Source of the DNA: JADLHS01 sp020848635
Lineage (GTDB): Bacteria > Verrucomicrobiota > Verrucomicrobiia > Limisphaerales > JADLHS01
Direction: 5' to 3'
Length of the DNA: 64,000 nt
Assembly: GCA_037044975.1 (NCBI GenBank)
Contig: JBAOIL010000038.1
Coordinates: 124,001 to 188,000 of the forward strand
A program made the position numbers and the translations under genes. Positions 16,864-26,108 of this stretch are shown one piece after another; the stretch's first letter is position 1; every line of letters starts with the position of its first letter. The notes under the pieces are model-generated. The model was not told the origin of the DNA. It was given only the letters and a program-made list of their open reading frames with translations, and did no database searches.

Positions 16864-18936
16864 TCACGGTTTGTGCAGGCGGTAAAATCGATTGCCCGTG
16901 GGCGGACTGAAGATGAGGGTCTTGTTCGTGCCATCGTCCTGAATCCCACTGGTAAGGTTGCTCCAGTTCACCGAACTGACGCTGTTGGTGTTCTGTTGCA
17001 GATCCCAACCCGTCGAAGGCGACGGCCAGGAGACAGCCACGGTGTTGGTGGTCGCGTGAAAGATTGACAGCAGTGGCGCTCCCGGGGTGCGCGCCACCGC
17101 CACGGTTCCGTCCGTTCGTGCGTAGCTGTAACTCGAACCGTCGGGCGCGAAGGCGATACCGTTGATGGTTCTGCCGATTTCGTCGTTATAGCTGCTCATC
17201 ATGCTGCCGTCGGCGACACGCCAGAAGCGCAGACCGCCGCTGCCGGCCGTGGCCATGAACTGGCCATCGGGTGAGAGTTGGCCAGTGACGAAGAGCAGCG
17301 AACTGTTGGTTTCGGCGAGCGACCGTTCCAGCGACCAGTCCGTTACCCGCCAGATGCGCGCGGATTCAAAACTCACGGAACCGAGGCGCTGGCCATCGGC
17401 CGAAAACGCGAGCGCAGCAACCGAGTTGCTATGACCGGTGAGCGTGGTCGCGAGTCCAAAATCGCTCGTCCGCCACACGCGGATTTGTTTATCAAAGCAG
17501 CCGGCGGCCACGAATTGTCCGTCGGGTGACCAGGCGAGGCAGCTCCCACCGCTGCCTGCGGAGAGCGTCTGATAGTTCTGACCGTCTGCCACGTTCCAAA
17601 AGCGGACTCCGTCACTGCCCAGCGAACCCAGATTGGTGCCGTTCGGCGCGAAGACGACCGCATACGGCGTGGCGGTGTGGTTGGTCAGGTTCAACACCAG
17701 GTTGCCGTTGGTCACATTCCAGAGCTTGATCAGCTTATCCTGACTGGCCGTGGCGAGCAGACCGCTGTCGGGCGAAAAGGCCACGGCGACAACGAAGTTG
17801 CTGTGGCCCCCCAGCCGTCGTTGCAACGCGCCGTCCGCCGCGCGCCAGAGGATGGCGGTTTGATCGTCACTGCCGGTAACCAGCCACTGGCCATCCGGGC
17901 TGAAGGCCGCACCGCGCACCCCACCGTTGTGCCCGGTCAGGTCGGCGAGCGACGCTCCAGTGGCCACCTCCCACTGCTTGATCCGCCGATAAGCGCCGGA
18001 ATAGAGCGTGTTGCCGTTGGTGGCGAAGGCGAGCGAATACACCCAGTCTGTGTGACCCTCAAGCGTGCGCAACAAAGCCCCGTCTGACACGCGCCACAGC
18101 TTGGCCGTCTTGTCCACGGAACCGGAAGCCAGGGTCGCGCCGTCGGGCGAGAAGGCGACGCTGAGCACCAAGTTGGTGTGACTACTGAGCGTGCGCACCA
18201 AACCGTAGTCGGACGTGCGCCAGATTTTCACCTTGTTGTCATAACCCGCCGAGGCGAGCAGTGTGCCATCCGGCGAGTAATCCACCCACCTGACGGAGCC
18301 GTTGTGCGCGGTGTTGATCGTGTGGAGCAGGCCGCCGTTGGACGCGTTCCAAAAACGGATGGACTTATCTTCAGAACCCGACGCCAGGGTCTGGCCGTTG
18401 GGCGCGAAGGCGAGACAGAAAACGGGGCTGGTGTGTCCGGTGAGGGTACGTTCGATCGCGCCATTGGTGGCGCGCAGCAGATAGATGTTGTTGTCCGGAC
18501 AAGCGGCCGCGACGCGCTGACCGTCCGACGCGTAATCCACCACCGGTGTGGCCCAACTGACTCGCTGCGTCCAGACCATCGAACCGTCGCTGACCTGCCA
18601 CAGTTCGAGAAAGCCGGTGGCGGTGCCGCCGTACTCCGTCCCGCAGCCGGCAACGATCCGCTGGCTGTCGGGGGAGAACGCCACGGACAGCACGGCGGCG
18701 GATAGATCAGCCTGAAGCGTCCGCACCAACTTGCCGTCGGCGCTGCGCCAGAGCTTTACGGTCTGGTCATTGCAGCCCGAGGCGATCCATTGTCCGTCGG
18801 GCGAAACCACCAGGCCGCGTACCTCGGCGTTGTGGCCTCCGCCCAGCCAGCGGATGTCGGGGCGCACCGCGTGCGCGGAGAGATTGGCCAGTACCAGCCC
18901 GGTGATGACACACAGTAACTTGACAGCAGTCTTCAT
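16864..18936 (-). CDS. Secreted WD40-repeat protein (14 repeats)
   Basis: A 690-residue protein with a signal peptide (MKTAVKLLCVITGLVLANLS, cleaved near AHA) followed by about 14 WD40 repeats. Typical units are GHNAEVRGLVVSPDG ... VKLW and LTGHTSPVFCLAFAPNG ... IRFWN. Fourteen repeats fit two seven-bladed beta-propellers, a scaffold for protein binding. Repeats 2 and 13 are irregular in length. The last 65 residues (WDLQQNTNSVSSVNWSNL ... GNRFYRLHKP) are the C-terminal module found in the neighbouring secreted proteins. Most bacterial WD40 proteins are cytoplasmic and fused to kinases, so an exported one beside beta-helix proteins is uncommon. It lies 68 bases upstream of the Ig-like gene in the same direction. 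Confidence 0.9.
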   Translation of the reverse strand: MKTAVKLLCVITGLVLANLSAHAVRPDIRWLGGGHNAEVRGLVVSPDGQWIASGCNDQTVKLWRSADGKLVRTLQADLSAAVLSVAFSPDSQRIVAGCGTEYGGTATGFLELWQVSDGSMVWTQRVSWATPVVDYASDGQRVAAACPDNNIYLLRATNGAIERTLTGHTSPVFCLAFAPNGQTLASGSEDKSIRFWNASNGGLLHTINTAHNGSVRWVDYSPDGTLLASAGYDNKVKIWRTSDYGLVRTLSSHTNLVLSVAFSPDGATLASGSVDKTAKLWRVSDGALLRTLEGHTDWVYSLAFATNGNTLYSGAYRRIKQWEVATGASLADLTGHNGGVRGAAFSPDGQWLVTGSDDQTAILWRAADGALQRRLGGHSNFVVAVAFSPDSGLLATASQDKLIKLWNVTNGNLVLNLTNHTATPYAVVFAPNGTNLGSLGSDGVRFWNVADGQNYQTLSAGSGGSCLAWSPDGQFVAAGCFDKQIRVWRTSDFGLATTLTGHSNSVAALAFSADGQRLGSVSFESARIWRVTDWSLERSLAETNSSLLFVTGQLSPDGQFMATAGSGGLRFWRVADGSMMSSYNDEIGRTINGIAFAPDGSSYSYARTDGTVAVARTPGAPLLSIFHATTNTVAVSWPSPSTGWDLQQNTNSVSSVNWSNLTSGIQDDGTNKTLIFSPPTGNRFYRLHKP

Positions 18937-19022
18937 GGTTTTGTTGGTTGAGAGGTTGCGGGTTCTGCTCGCGTTTCAGTTTTTCACCTGGAGATGGTCG
19001 CTTGAAATCCTCGGTCAATGTT

Positions 19023-20732
19023 TCATTGCACCCGTGCGTGGAAGAAACGGTGCGGGACGTTCGCCGGCAGGTTGGTCCAATTCATCGGCGTGGCGATGGT
19101 GCCGGGCGTGTAGGGCACCCAGCCGGCGGTGCCTGGCACGACCTGCCAGTTTGGCACGCCCAGGTCGTCGGTGGACACCACTTCCGCCCAAGCACCGCCG
19201 CGGCAGACGGTTTGGAGCGTGGCGTTGGTGCCGTTGACGGTGAAGTTCAGCAGTTCCACCCGCGCGGCGGGCAGGGCGGCGAGGTCGCCGCGCCCGGCGT
19301 TGTAGGCGGGGACCACGTCGTTGATCAGCAAGGTGCGCGCGAAACCGGCAGCCGGAAGATAGGAATAGACGCTGTCGTCCTCCGAGACTTCGAAGGCGAA
19401 GATGGTTTCATCGGGCACCGCCACCGGCGAGCAGGCCACACCGGCGTTCCACGGAAGCAAGTTGTCAGCAAAGCGGCCGGTGTCCGTGAAAAGCAGAGTC
19501 CGCGCCCCGCTGCGAGGATCGAGCTGGTGGATTTCGTTGGCATAAGCGAAGAGAAAGGAACCATCCCGGGTTTGCGTCAGATCGGCGCCTTGTCCGGTCG
19601 AGGTCGGAGACAGACCGGCCACTGGCACACCCAGGCCCGCAATCACACCCGTGGTCGGATCCACCGTGACCAGTTCCGAGGCGGTGTAGTCGAAGGCAAT
19701 CAGGCGACCCGACAGGGTGAAGGTCGCGCCCCGGATGTTCCGGCCGGACAGCACCGGCCCCACTGCGGTGGCGATCCCCGACGTGGAATCCAGCGTCAAC
19801 AGCCGCGAGCCGCCGGGCGCGTTGATCTGAAAGGCGAAGAGCACCCCGTTGGGTGACATCGCCAAGCCATCGGCCTCAATGGTCTGCCCGGCCAGCGTCA
19901 CATTGGCGAGCTGGCGAGGGTTCGCGCCGCTGTCATCGAGCCAGAACAATGTGGTCGGCGGCTCGGAAACCGGGTCGTGGGTTTTGAGTCCCCAAATGCC
20001 GTTGGCGCCGGGAAGATTGAGCGCGAGGCGTGCCACCTCTGTCGCCGTCAGGGCGCGGCTGTAGAGGCGCACCTCATCCAAGGAGCCTTTGAAGAACCGC
20101 ATGGGTGTGCCGGTCCCATCGCCCCAATGATAACCAAAGCGCAGCGGGCGCGTGCTATTAGCAGTGACGGGGCGATAGAGGCTGTTCTCCAACACGCCGT
20201 TCACATAGATGAGCCAGTTCGTCATTTCCCATGCGAAAGCGATATGATGAAACTGGTTGTCCAGCACATCGGTGAGGTTCGTGCAAAGCGGGAAGGAGGT
20301 GCCATCGCCGATGCCGAAGGAAAGCCGTCCGGTGTCGCGCCAGCAACTGACTTCCCAGCCCGTATTGTCCTGCGCCGAATGGTCCTTGTCCACGACCGAA
20401 CTGATGGCTTCGACCTGATCCTTGCCGGCCTTCATCCAGAACTCGACGGTGAAGCCGGTTGGCGGCACATCCAGGCTGGCGTGGTGGGGAACGATGACGC
20501 CCTGATTGGTGCCGTTGAAGACGAAGCCCTGGCCGGAGCGACCGGGCGAGAAGGCCACCCCTCCGACCGGCGCCCCGTGATTCGAGCCGGCCGAGTCGAG
20601 GAAGCCCCCCTCGGCCTGCCACCAGGATGCGAGGCCAGGCGGGAGGGTGTTGGTGGTCCAGGTTTGGGCGTTCGCGCCTGCCAGGGACAGCGTCAACGCC
20701 AGCGCGGTGAGGAGAAGTTGTTTGGTTTTCAT
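19023..20732 (-). CDS. Secreted LamG (concanavalin A-like) domain protein
   Basis: A 569-residue exported protein. Signal peptide MKTKQLLLTALALTLSLAGA, cleaved near NAQ. Residues about 30-230 form a LamG-like jelly roll (LASWWQAEGGFLDSAGSNHG, FTVEFWMKAG, HHIAFAWEMTNWLIYVNG, SLDEVRLYSRALTATEV), a fold that binds glycans or proteins. Residues about 235-480 resemble a beta-propeller of the TolB/DUF4394 type (LLTLDSTSGIATAVG, LVTVDPTTGVIAGLG). The C-terminus (VNGTNATLQTVCRGGAWAEV ... RFFHARVQ) looks like the shared module. It lies 86 bases upstream of the WD40 gene and the whole run is probably one operon. Confidence 0.87.
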   Translation of the reverse strand: MKTKQLLLTALALTLSLAGANAQTWTTNTLPPGLASWWQAEGGFLDSAGSNHGAPVGGVAFSPGRSGQGFVFNGTNQGVIVPHHASLDVPPTGFTVEFWMKAGKDQVEAISSVVDKDHSAQDNTGWEVSCWRDTGRLSFGIGDGTSFPLCTNLTDVLDNQFHHIAFAWEMTNWLIYVNGVLENSLYRPVTANSTRPLRFGYHWGDGTGTPMRFFKGSLDEVRLYSRALTATEVARLALNLPGANGIWGLKTHDPVSEPPTTLFWLDDSGANPRQLANVTLAGQTIEADGLAMSPNGVLFAFQINAPGGSRLLTLDSTSGIATAVGPVLSGRNIRGATFTLSGRLIAFDYTASELVTVDPTTGVIAGLGVPVAGLSPTSTGQGADLTQTRDGSFLFAYANEIHQLDPRSGARTLLFTDTGRFADNLLPWNAGVACSPVAVPDETIFAFEVSEDDSVYSYLPAAGFARTLLINDVVPAYNAGRGDLAALPAARVELLNFTVNGTNATLQTVCRGGAWAEVVSTDDLGVPNWQVVPGTAGWVPYTPGTIATPMNWTNLPANVPHRFFHARVQ

Positions 20733-20781
20733 GAGATGTCGATCGGGGTGTTCAGACTCTGTGGAGATTCAAGTTCGATGT

Positions 20782-20913
20782 TCAGTTGCCGGGTTGCAGC
20801 CGGAAGTGCGTCCACGGTTCGGGACCGATTGGGAGGTTGGTGGACAGCACGCCCAAGGAGTCCGGCAGGGCTAAGGTGCCGACCCAGTGGAATCGTAACG
20901 AGGGTAGTTTCAT
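20782..20913 (-). pseudogene. Possible 3' relic of a secreted-protein gene (43 codons)
   Basis: A short frame starting 22 bases after the beta-helix gene stop (MKLPSLRFHWVGTLALPDSL ...) and ending ... EPWTHFRLQPGN. Its end resembles the closing FYR/FFR motif of the surrounding secreted proteins, and it contains STNLP, like the STNL motif of the shared C-terminal module. No signal peptide or clear ribosome binding site is present. It may be the remnant of a deleted family member or chance. Confidence 0.35.
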
Positions 20914-20935
20914 AGCATGTGTAACGGTTCAAAGT

Positions 20936-23125
20936 TCATCGCGTCACTCCCACGCGGTAAAAGCGGGCGGGCCGGCCCGGCGAATTGGTGTCGGCGCAGA
21001 CCAGGATTCCGTCCTGGCCGGCCAGATTGCTAGCCACCAGCGAGTACACGGGCGCAGCGAGATTCGTCGCGGATTCCAGCCAGTAAGTCCGGTTGGCTAC
21101 GCCGTTCCACTGGATGCTCGCGCCGGAGGGAGCGTTGCTGATGGCGACGATCCGCAGCGCCGACAACGCGTTGGTGGGATCGGTGCCGGCGATCCATTCC
21201 TGCCAGTTGTTCAGGCCGTCGCTGTCGGGATTGGCGTAATCCGCTGAACCGTCGGTGGGCAGTGTGTAGTAGAGGCGCCACGCGTAGAACGGGTCGCCGG
21301 ACTGGAATTCGGTGGCGCCCAGGTCCGGGGCCAGTCCGCTGAATCGGGCGTTGCCGTCCAAGTCGGGTCCATCGGCCGTGACCACACCGGTGCCGGCGTC
21401 AATGCAGGGCGAATTGGATTGCAGGCGCAAGTCTCCGGCGGACAGGTTGACGAAGCGCGGATCGGTCGCAAGGTTGCCGGTGCCGCTGACATAAGGCTGC
21501 GTGCAGGAGTAGGAAAGCGTGACGGCTGAGGTGTTGGAACTGGCCGAGGCGGTGTTGCCCCAAATGACACAATTGATCATGGTGCCGCTGGCCGCGCCGC
21601 CGCCCAGCGAACTGGCCGAGTTGCCGCCAATCGAACCATTGACCACCGTCCCATAGGCCGTGCCGCCGCCGTTATTCGCCTGGTTATGGAATAGCGCGCA
21701 ATTGGTCACCGAACCGCGATGGACGCCGCCGCCGTAGCCCGCAGCGGAGTTGCCGTTGAGCCGGCAGTTCAGGAGCGCGCTGTGGTCGGCGCCGCCGCCA
21801 TTGTTGGTGGCGCGGTTGTTCAACACGACGCAGTTGGACAGCCAGCCGGCATAACTGCCGCCGCCGGAATTCGCCGCGTTGTTCGACAGGACGCAGCCCG
21901 TCAGTGTGGCGTTGTCCATCCCGCCGCCGTACTCGGCTGCGGTGTTCTCTGCGAGCACGCACGAATTCAACGAACCTCCATTCGCGCCGCCGCCGTAACT
22001 TCGAGCGGTGTTGGCCCGCACGGTGCAGTTGGTGACCTGACAGGAAGAAACTCCGCCGCCGTTGTGCGCCGAGGTGTTGCCCACGACTTGGCAGTAGCGC
22101 AGCGTGCTGGAGGCGGCGCCGCCGCCCCAGCCGGAGGCCGCATTGGTCGCGGCGTTGTTGGTGAGCAGGCAGTGGCTCAACACGCAATAATAGGCGCCGC
22201 CGCCGGACGTGTTGGCGAGGTTGCTGGAGATCACGCAGTTTTCCAGGGTGGCGTCGCCCACCCCGCCGCCGGCCCTGGCCTGGTTGCCCGTGATCAGGCA
22301 GTTGGTCAGCGCGCCGTAATCCGCGCCGCCGCCCAAATTGGTGGCGACGTTGCCGGTCACCACGCAATCCAGCAACGTCCCATAGTAAGAGCCCGCGCCC
22401 CGGCCGGCAAAATTGCCGCTCAGGACGCAATTCGTCAGCGGGGCGAAATAAACGCCGCCGCCGTTTCCCGCCGCCCAGTTGCCGGCGAACGTGCAATCGG
22501 CCATCTGGCCACGGAACGCGCCGCCGCCGGCCACATTGGCGCGGTTCGACGAGAGCGTGCAGTTGCGCAGCGAGGCGAAGTAGCTGCCGCCGCCGCAGTA
22601 GGCCGCGCTGTTGCCGGTGAGGACGCAGTTGGACACAGACGCCAGCGTCGAGGGGCACCACACGCCGCCGCCGCTCTGCTCGGCATCCACGTCGCCGGAG
22701 GCGCGGGTGGCGCCGTTGGTCAGGGTGAATCCCGCGAGCACGGCGCCGTTTGTCAGATACACGCAACGAACCGCGGCGTCGCCGTTCGTCGTCAGCGGAT
22801 CCCGGCTGCCCTGGATGAACGTGTACTCCGGTCCGTTCACACTGCGAACGGCAACGGCCGCCGTGACTGCCACACGGTTCGTCATCGAACCCGCCACGGC
22901 TCGGCCGTCATGACGGTAGATGCCATTGGTGACGATGATTTCATCGCCGGCCACGGAGGTATCGATGGCATCCTGGATGTTTGTGGCCGCCGTGGCCCAA
23001 GTGGTGTATGGCGACGTCGGGGCCAGACAGTTGAGGTTCACGTAGCGCACGGCGGCGCCGGATGCGCTGAGCGAGATGAAGCTCAGAGCCAGTGCGAGCG
23101 ATCGGAGTATTTGGGTTATTCTCAT
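20936..23125 (-). CDS. Secreted right-handed beta-helix protein with GGG-rich turns
   Basis: A 729-residue exported protein with signal peptide MRITQILRSLALALSFISLS at 23125. After an entry segment (YTTWATAATNIQDAIDTSVA, DEIIVTNGIYRH) come about 20 turns of a parallel beta-helix, each roughly 21-24 residues, with recurring GNSA..GGG(A/S)Y...L.NC.L units. The asparagine-cysteine positions align between turns and may form ladders. Then follow SPCIDAG, a calcium-binding-like segment (NPDSDGLNNWQEWIAGTDP) and the C-terminal module (RTYWLESATNLAAPVYSLV ... ARFYRVGVTR). The architecture is that of polymorphic outer-membrane/pectate-lyase-like repeats. It is the first gene of the run, so its upstream region probably holds the promoter. 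Confidence 0.87.
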   Translation of the reverse strand: MRITQILRSLALALSFISLSASGAAVRYVNLNCLAPTSPYTTWATAATNIQDAIDTSVAGDEIIVTNGIYRHDGRAVAGSMTNRVAVTAAVAVRSVNGPEYTFIQGSRDPLTTNGDAAVRCVYLTNGAVLAGFTLTNGATRASGDVDAEQSGGGVWCPSTLASVSNCVLTGNSAAYCGGGSYFASLRNCTLSSNRANVAGGGAFRGQMADCTFAGNWAAGNGGGVYFAPLTNCVLSGNFAGRGAGSYYGTLLDCVVTGNVATNLGGGADYGALTNCLITGNQARAGGGVGDATLENCVISSNLANTSGGGAYYCVLSHCLLTNNAATNAASGWGGGAASSTLRYCQVVGNTSAHNGGGVSSCQVTNCTVRANTARSYGGGANGGSLNSCVLAENTAAEYGGGMDNATLTGCVLSNNAANSGGGSYAGWLSNCVVLNNRATNNGGGADHSALLNCRLNGNSAAGYGGGVHRGSVTNCALFHNQANNGGGTAYGTVVNGSIGGNSASSLGGGAASGTMINCVIWGNTASASSNTSAVTLSYSCTQPYVSGTGNLATDPRFVNLSAGDLRLQSNSPCIDAGTGVVTADGPDLDGNARFSGLAPDLGATEFQSGDPFYAWRLYYTLPTDGSADYANPDSDGLNNWQEWIAGTDPTNALSALRIVAISNAPSGASIQWNGVANRTYWLESATNLAAPVYSLVASNLAGQDGILVCADTNSPGRPARFYRVGVTR

Positions 23126-23936
23126 AAATACAGTTGTTCGAGAGTTGGAGGTGTGGTTGGTTGCCATTCCCGTATTGGCACGTTGGTTTTTCGGGTCACG
23201 GGCTTCAATCCCCAGCACCAAGCCAGCAGAACTTTCTTGCACCGGAAACCATGGGCATATTCCTGCGCAAGCCGGCCATCAGGGTGCGCGGACACCGAAT
23301 CGCCGCTACAATCGCCTTCGCCGCGAGGCTCGGCTCCGACGTTGATTCGAGTCATGACGGCCAGCCCTGCATCACGGCCATGGCCTTTGCCATCTGCGGC
23401 AATGGTACGGTCCACCGCTCCGGTCCGGGCTTGAGCAAAGTTCAGTTGGAGGTGGTTGTAAGACCGGCCATTAACTCCGGGCGAGGGCGTGGGGGGCAAC
23501 GGCGGTGGGAAAAGGTTTGTTGTCAACTGTGCCTCGTAGCTCGCCGCAAAGAAATCGGCCGGTGAGGCAAACTCGGAATCTGCTTTGCCAAAGCAGGTTT
23601 TCATGCTGGCAAATATCCTGGAAACCGTGCGACAACTAACTCAGCTACAGATCAAGAACTGCAATGCGTTTGTCCTCCTTACCGCCAAAATATGCAAGGG
23701 AAAAATTTGACAATATCTAATAGGAGATCTGCTGAGAATTAGATCGTTATGTTCAAGGCAGAAAGGGAGGTTTCACCCTGGGAGGCCTCACCCTGTTTTC
23801 GCAGACCGAGGCCGTCCCTTTCCGCTCATGGTTGGGGGCTGGATCGGCGTGGCTCAGCACGCACGCGGGTTCAAATCGTGGCGTCAGGAAAACACTGGAA
23901 GCGTGATTTGCGCCGGCAATTGGGGAAAGGGAGACG
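23126..23936. other. 810-base region between the secreted-protein run and hpt, no convincing gene
   Basis: A minus-strand frame from 23604 (MKTCFGKADSEFASPADFFA) stays open for 160 codons to 23122, but it runs into the beta-helix gene in another frame, has proline-rich low-complexity content and lacks homology that I recognise. The stretch 23680-23760 is clearly AT-rich compared with its surroundings and includes TTGTCA on the minus strand (23708-23713) followed by T-rich DNA. It is a plausible promoter area for the minus-strand secreted-protein genes. The part 23760-23930 shows nothing recognisable. Confidence 0.4.
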
Positions 23937-23975
23937 CGTGATGCACGAAAAACGATTCGCGCATCGTGCATCACG
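23937..23975 (-). terminator. Perfect 12-bp inverted repeat containing the hpt stop codon
   Basis: CGTGATGCACGA (23937-23948) and TCGTGCATCACG (23964-23975) are perfect inverted repeats around 15 bases. The TGA stop of hpt (23971-23973 on the minus strand) lies inside one arm. The T-run is in the loop and not after the stem, so it is not a classical rho-independent terminator. It may protect the mRNA end or stop transcription weakly. Confidence 0.5.
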
Positions 23976-24564
23976 TTTGATACATCGCCGGTTTGAGGAC
24001 ACCAACGAAGGGCAGATTGCGATATTTTTCCGCGTAGTCCAACCCGTAACCCACCACAAAGACGTCGGGAATTTCAAAGCCGACATAGTCCGCCGCCACT
24101 TTTTCCACGCGGCGCGAAGGCTTGTCGAGGAGCACGCACACTTTGATGCGGCGGGGCTTGAGGGCGCGCAGTTTGGGAATGACGCGGCTGAGCGTTTTGC
24201 CGGTGTCGAGAATGTCGTCCACGAGCAGCACATCGCGCCCGCGCACGTCAAGGCGTAGTTCCTTGGTGAAAACCAGTTCGCCTGATTCCGTGCCCGCGCC
24301 GTAGCTGGACACACCGATGAAATCGAGCCGGAGGGGCAGCGAGAGGTGGCGGATCAAATCCGCGAGAAATAGCACCGTGCCGTTGAGCAGCGAAATGACG
24401 ACTACTTCGCGTCCGCGAAAATCACGCTCGATTACGCGAGCCAGCGTCCGGACGCGCCGGGCGATTTGCGCATCGGTGATGAGCACGCGCTCGACTTCCG
24501 GCCGCCAATCCGAAGGCACTGGAGTGTGCGAACGGGGAGGCTTCGGGGTGGCGGAACTGCGCAT
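23971..24564 (-). CDS. hpt: Hypoxanthine phosphoribosyltransferase
   Basis: A 197-residue purine salvage enzyme that converts hypoxanthine (and often guanine) plus PRPP to the nucleotide in the cytoplasm. The PRPP-binding loop VLLVDDILDTGKTL is exact for the family. VISLLNGTVLFLADLIRH and FIGVSSYGAGTESGE form the pyrophosphate and flexible loops. FVVGYGLDYAEKYRNLPFVG is the C-terminal purine-binding segment typical of HPRT. The N-terminus (MRSSATPKPPRSHTP) is longer than usual by about 20 residues, so an internal start is possible. Only five bases separate it from the membrane-protein gene upstream, which suggests co-transcription. Confidence 0.94.
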   Translation of the reverse strand: MRSSATPKPPRSHTPVPSDWRPEVERVLITDAQIARRVRTLARVIERDFRGREVVVISLLNGTVLFLADLIRHLSLPLRLDFIGVSSYGAGTESGELVFTKELRLDVRGRDVLLVDDILDTGKTLSRVIPKLRALKPRRIKVCVLLDKPSRRVEKVAADYVGFEIPDVFVVGYGLDYAEKYRNLPFVGVLKPAMYQT

Positions 24565-24569
24565 GGGAG

Positions 24570-26057
24570 TCAGGGTAATCGTTCCCGGGTGGCTGCCGAG
24601 TTATTTTTCCCCAATGCCATCTCCATCTCGTGGACCAGCCATTCGGCTTCGACCTTGCCGGGCACGGCCGTGCCCACAGTTACTGGGCGGCCGTTGCGCC
24701 GGGTCAATTTGATGTCGTAGTAACTGAACTGGCCGCTGGTCATGCCGATTTTGGTTGTGATGCCCGCCACGTCCGCCGTCGGGATCGTCGTCGCGCGCCG
24801 GAACAGCACCCAGCGGTGGGTCACGGTTACTTCCTGCCGGCTGATGACGATCCGACTCGAGCGCAACCACAGCTCGGCGCAAAACCAGAGCAGCAGCAGA
24901 TCGAACAACCCGAACACGATGGGAAAGATTAGCGGCGCCCGGACATGCAGCAGAAACCAGATGACGCCGGTCCATACCAGCGCAAAACCCGCGCCGCCCA
25001 CGGCGGCACTGAGGTTGCGGGCGGCCGGGAAAATGAACTCGCGCGCCCCGGTGTACGTGTCGGCGACCTGGATGCGCGAGTGGCCGGCGAGGCGCATTTG
25101 ATCGAGCGGGAGTTGATATTTTGCCGTAGGGTCCGGCGCATTCGCCGGCAGCGCCGGCACACCGGTTTTGAAAACCGGCACTTCAAATTCCACATCAAGG
25201 TCCGGCCCGGCAACCTTCGCACTGGCTCGCAGCCGCCAGGCGAGGTTGCGCTGCGGATCGTCGTCGTGGTCCGATTCCGGCTGGTCCGGCGGGAGGCGAA
25301 TGAAGACGGGGATGGTCGTGCAGTAAGGCCGATGCTCCGGGAGGTTCGGCCCAAGCAACTTCTCGTCTTCCCAGAGGGTGTGATCCGTGGTGCGCCGGTT
25401 TTTACCGGAGCCGCTGGATTCGCGGCACACGCAGCGCAATTGCAGCCGCAAGCCATCCGCCGCCGCCAAGCGCGAGTTCAGTTCGATGTGGCCTTCGAGG
25501 ACCCCGCCGGGTGTGCCGGGCAGCGACTTGGAGCGGAAGCGGGCTTGACCGAATTTCCGCCAGGTCAGGGTCGCTCTGATCGCCCCGAAGAGCATCAGCA
25601 ACCCCACGGCGGGAAACAGGAATGCGACCCAGGCGGCCCGGCGGCCTTTGGCCAGCTCGGCGGGCACGATAAACCAGACAAAGCTAGATACGGCATTCCA
25701 AAATAGCGTGATGAGCCAGAGCGCGAAGATTTTCCCCCGACCGGTGCTGCGCACTTCGCCTGCGGCCCAATCGTCGCGCCAGAGCCAGGGTTGTGTAGGA
25801 TGTTGGGCGCGTTTATCGGCGATCGCTTTCAGCTTGCGCTGTGCGTAAAACGCCCCCGCGCCGAGACCAAATCCTACGCTGCTGAACACCAAGCCGAATA
25901 TCGCAAGCATGGCCGCCTGATTGAGTTTGCCCGCCTGCGCTTCGCGGACGCACATTCCGAGCGCGAAGAGGCCAAACCCCGCGAACGGCAGGCCAAAGAG
26001 GGCGAGACAGCCGGTGCTGAGCGGGTTCCGGGTATTCGGCGACGAACTGGATTTCAT
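24570..26057 (-). CDS. DUF3592-like membrane protein
   Basis: A 495-residue membrane protein of unknown function. Hydrophobic segments lie near residues 17-35, 47-68, 110-130, 140-160 and 355-400. A soluble middle domain (residues about 180-340) contains LWEDEKLLGPNLPEHRPYCT, TIPVFIRLPPDQPESD and DLDVEFEVPVF, a pattern I associate with DUF3592-type proteins. The C-terminal part (VTVTHRWVLFRRATTIPTAD ... SGQFSYYDIKLTRRNGRPV) looks like a small beta domain. It stands five bases upstream of hpt. No function should be inferred from that. Confidence 0.75.
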   Translation of the reverse strand: MKSSSSPNTRNPLSTGCLALFGLPFAGFGLFALGMCVREAQAGKLNQAAMLAIFGLVFSSVGFGLGAGAFYAQRKLKAIADKRAQHPTQPWLWRDDWAAGEVRSTGRGKIFALWLITLFWNAVSSFVWFIVPAELAKGRRAAWVAFLFPAVGLLMLFGAIRATLTWRKFGQARFRSKSLPGTPGGVLEGHIELNSRLAAADGLRLQLRCVCRESSGSGKNRRTTDHTLWEDEKLLGPNLPEHRPYCTTIPVFIRLPPDQPESDHDDDPQRNLAWRLRASAKVAGPDLDVEFEVPVFKTGVPALPANAPDPTAKYQLPLDQMRLAGHSRIQVADTYTGAREFIFPAARNLSAAVGGAGFALVWTGVIWFLLHVRAPLIFPIVFGLFDLLLLWFCAELWLRSSRIVISRQEVTVTHRWVLFRRATTIPTADVAGITTKIGMTSGQFSYYDIKLTRRNGRPVTVGTAVPGKVEAEWLVHEMEMALGKNNSAATRERLP

Positions 26058-26108
26058 GGCGATTGTTTCCGGGGCGCAGCAGCTCGCTTCCGGCGAAGTG
26101 CAGGCGCT

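Noticed and set aside
21719..23434. A 571-codon plus-strand frame rich in alanine, glycine and valine
   Set aside because: Antisense to the beta-helix gene. The repeats in it mirror the repeats of that gene.
23122..23604. A 160-codon minus-strand frame upstream of the beta-helix gene
   Set aside because: It overlaps the start of the beta-helix gene in another frame, is low in complexity and shows no domain.
23860..23900. GGTTCAAATC resembling a tRNA T-loop
   Set aside because: The flanking bases do not form a T-stem and no acceptor or anticodon arm is present.
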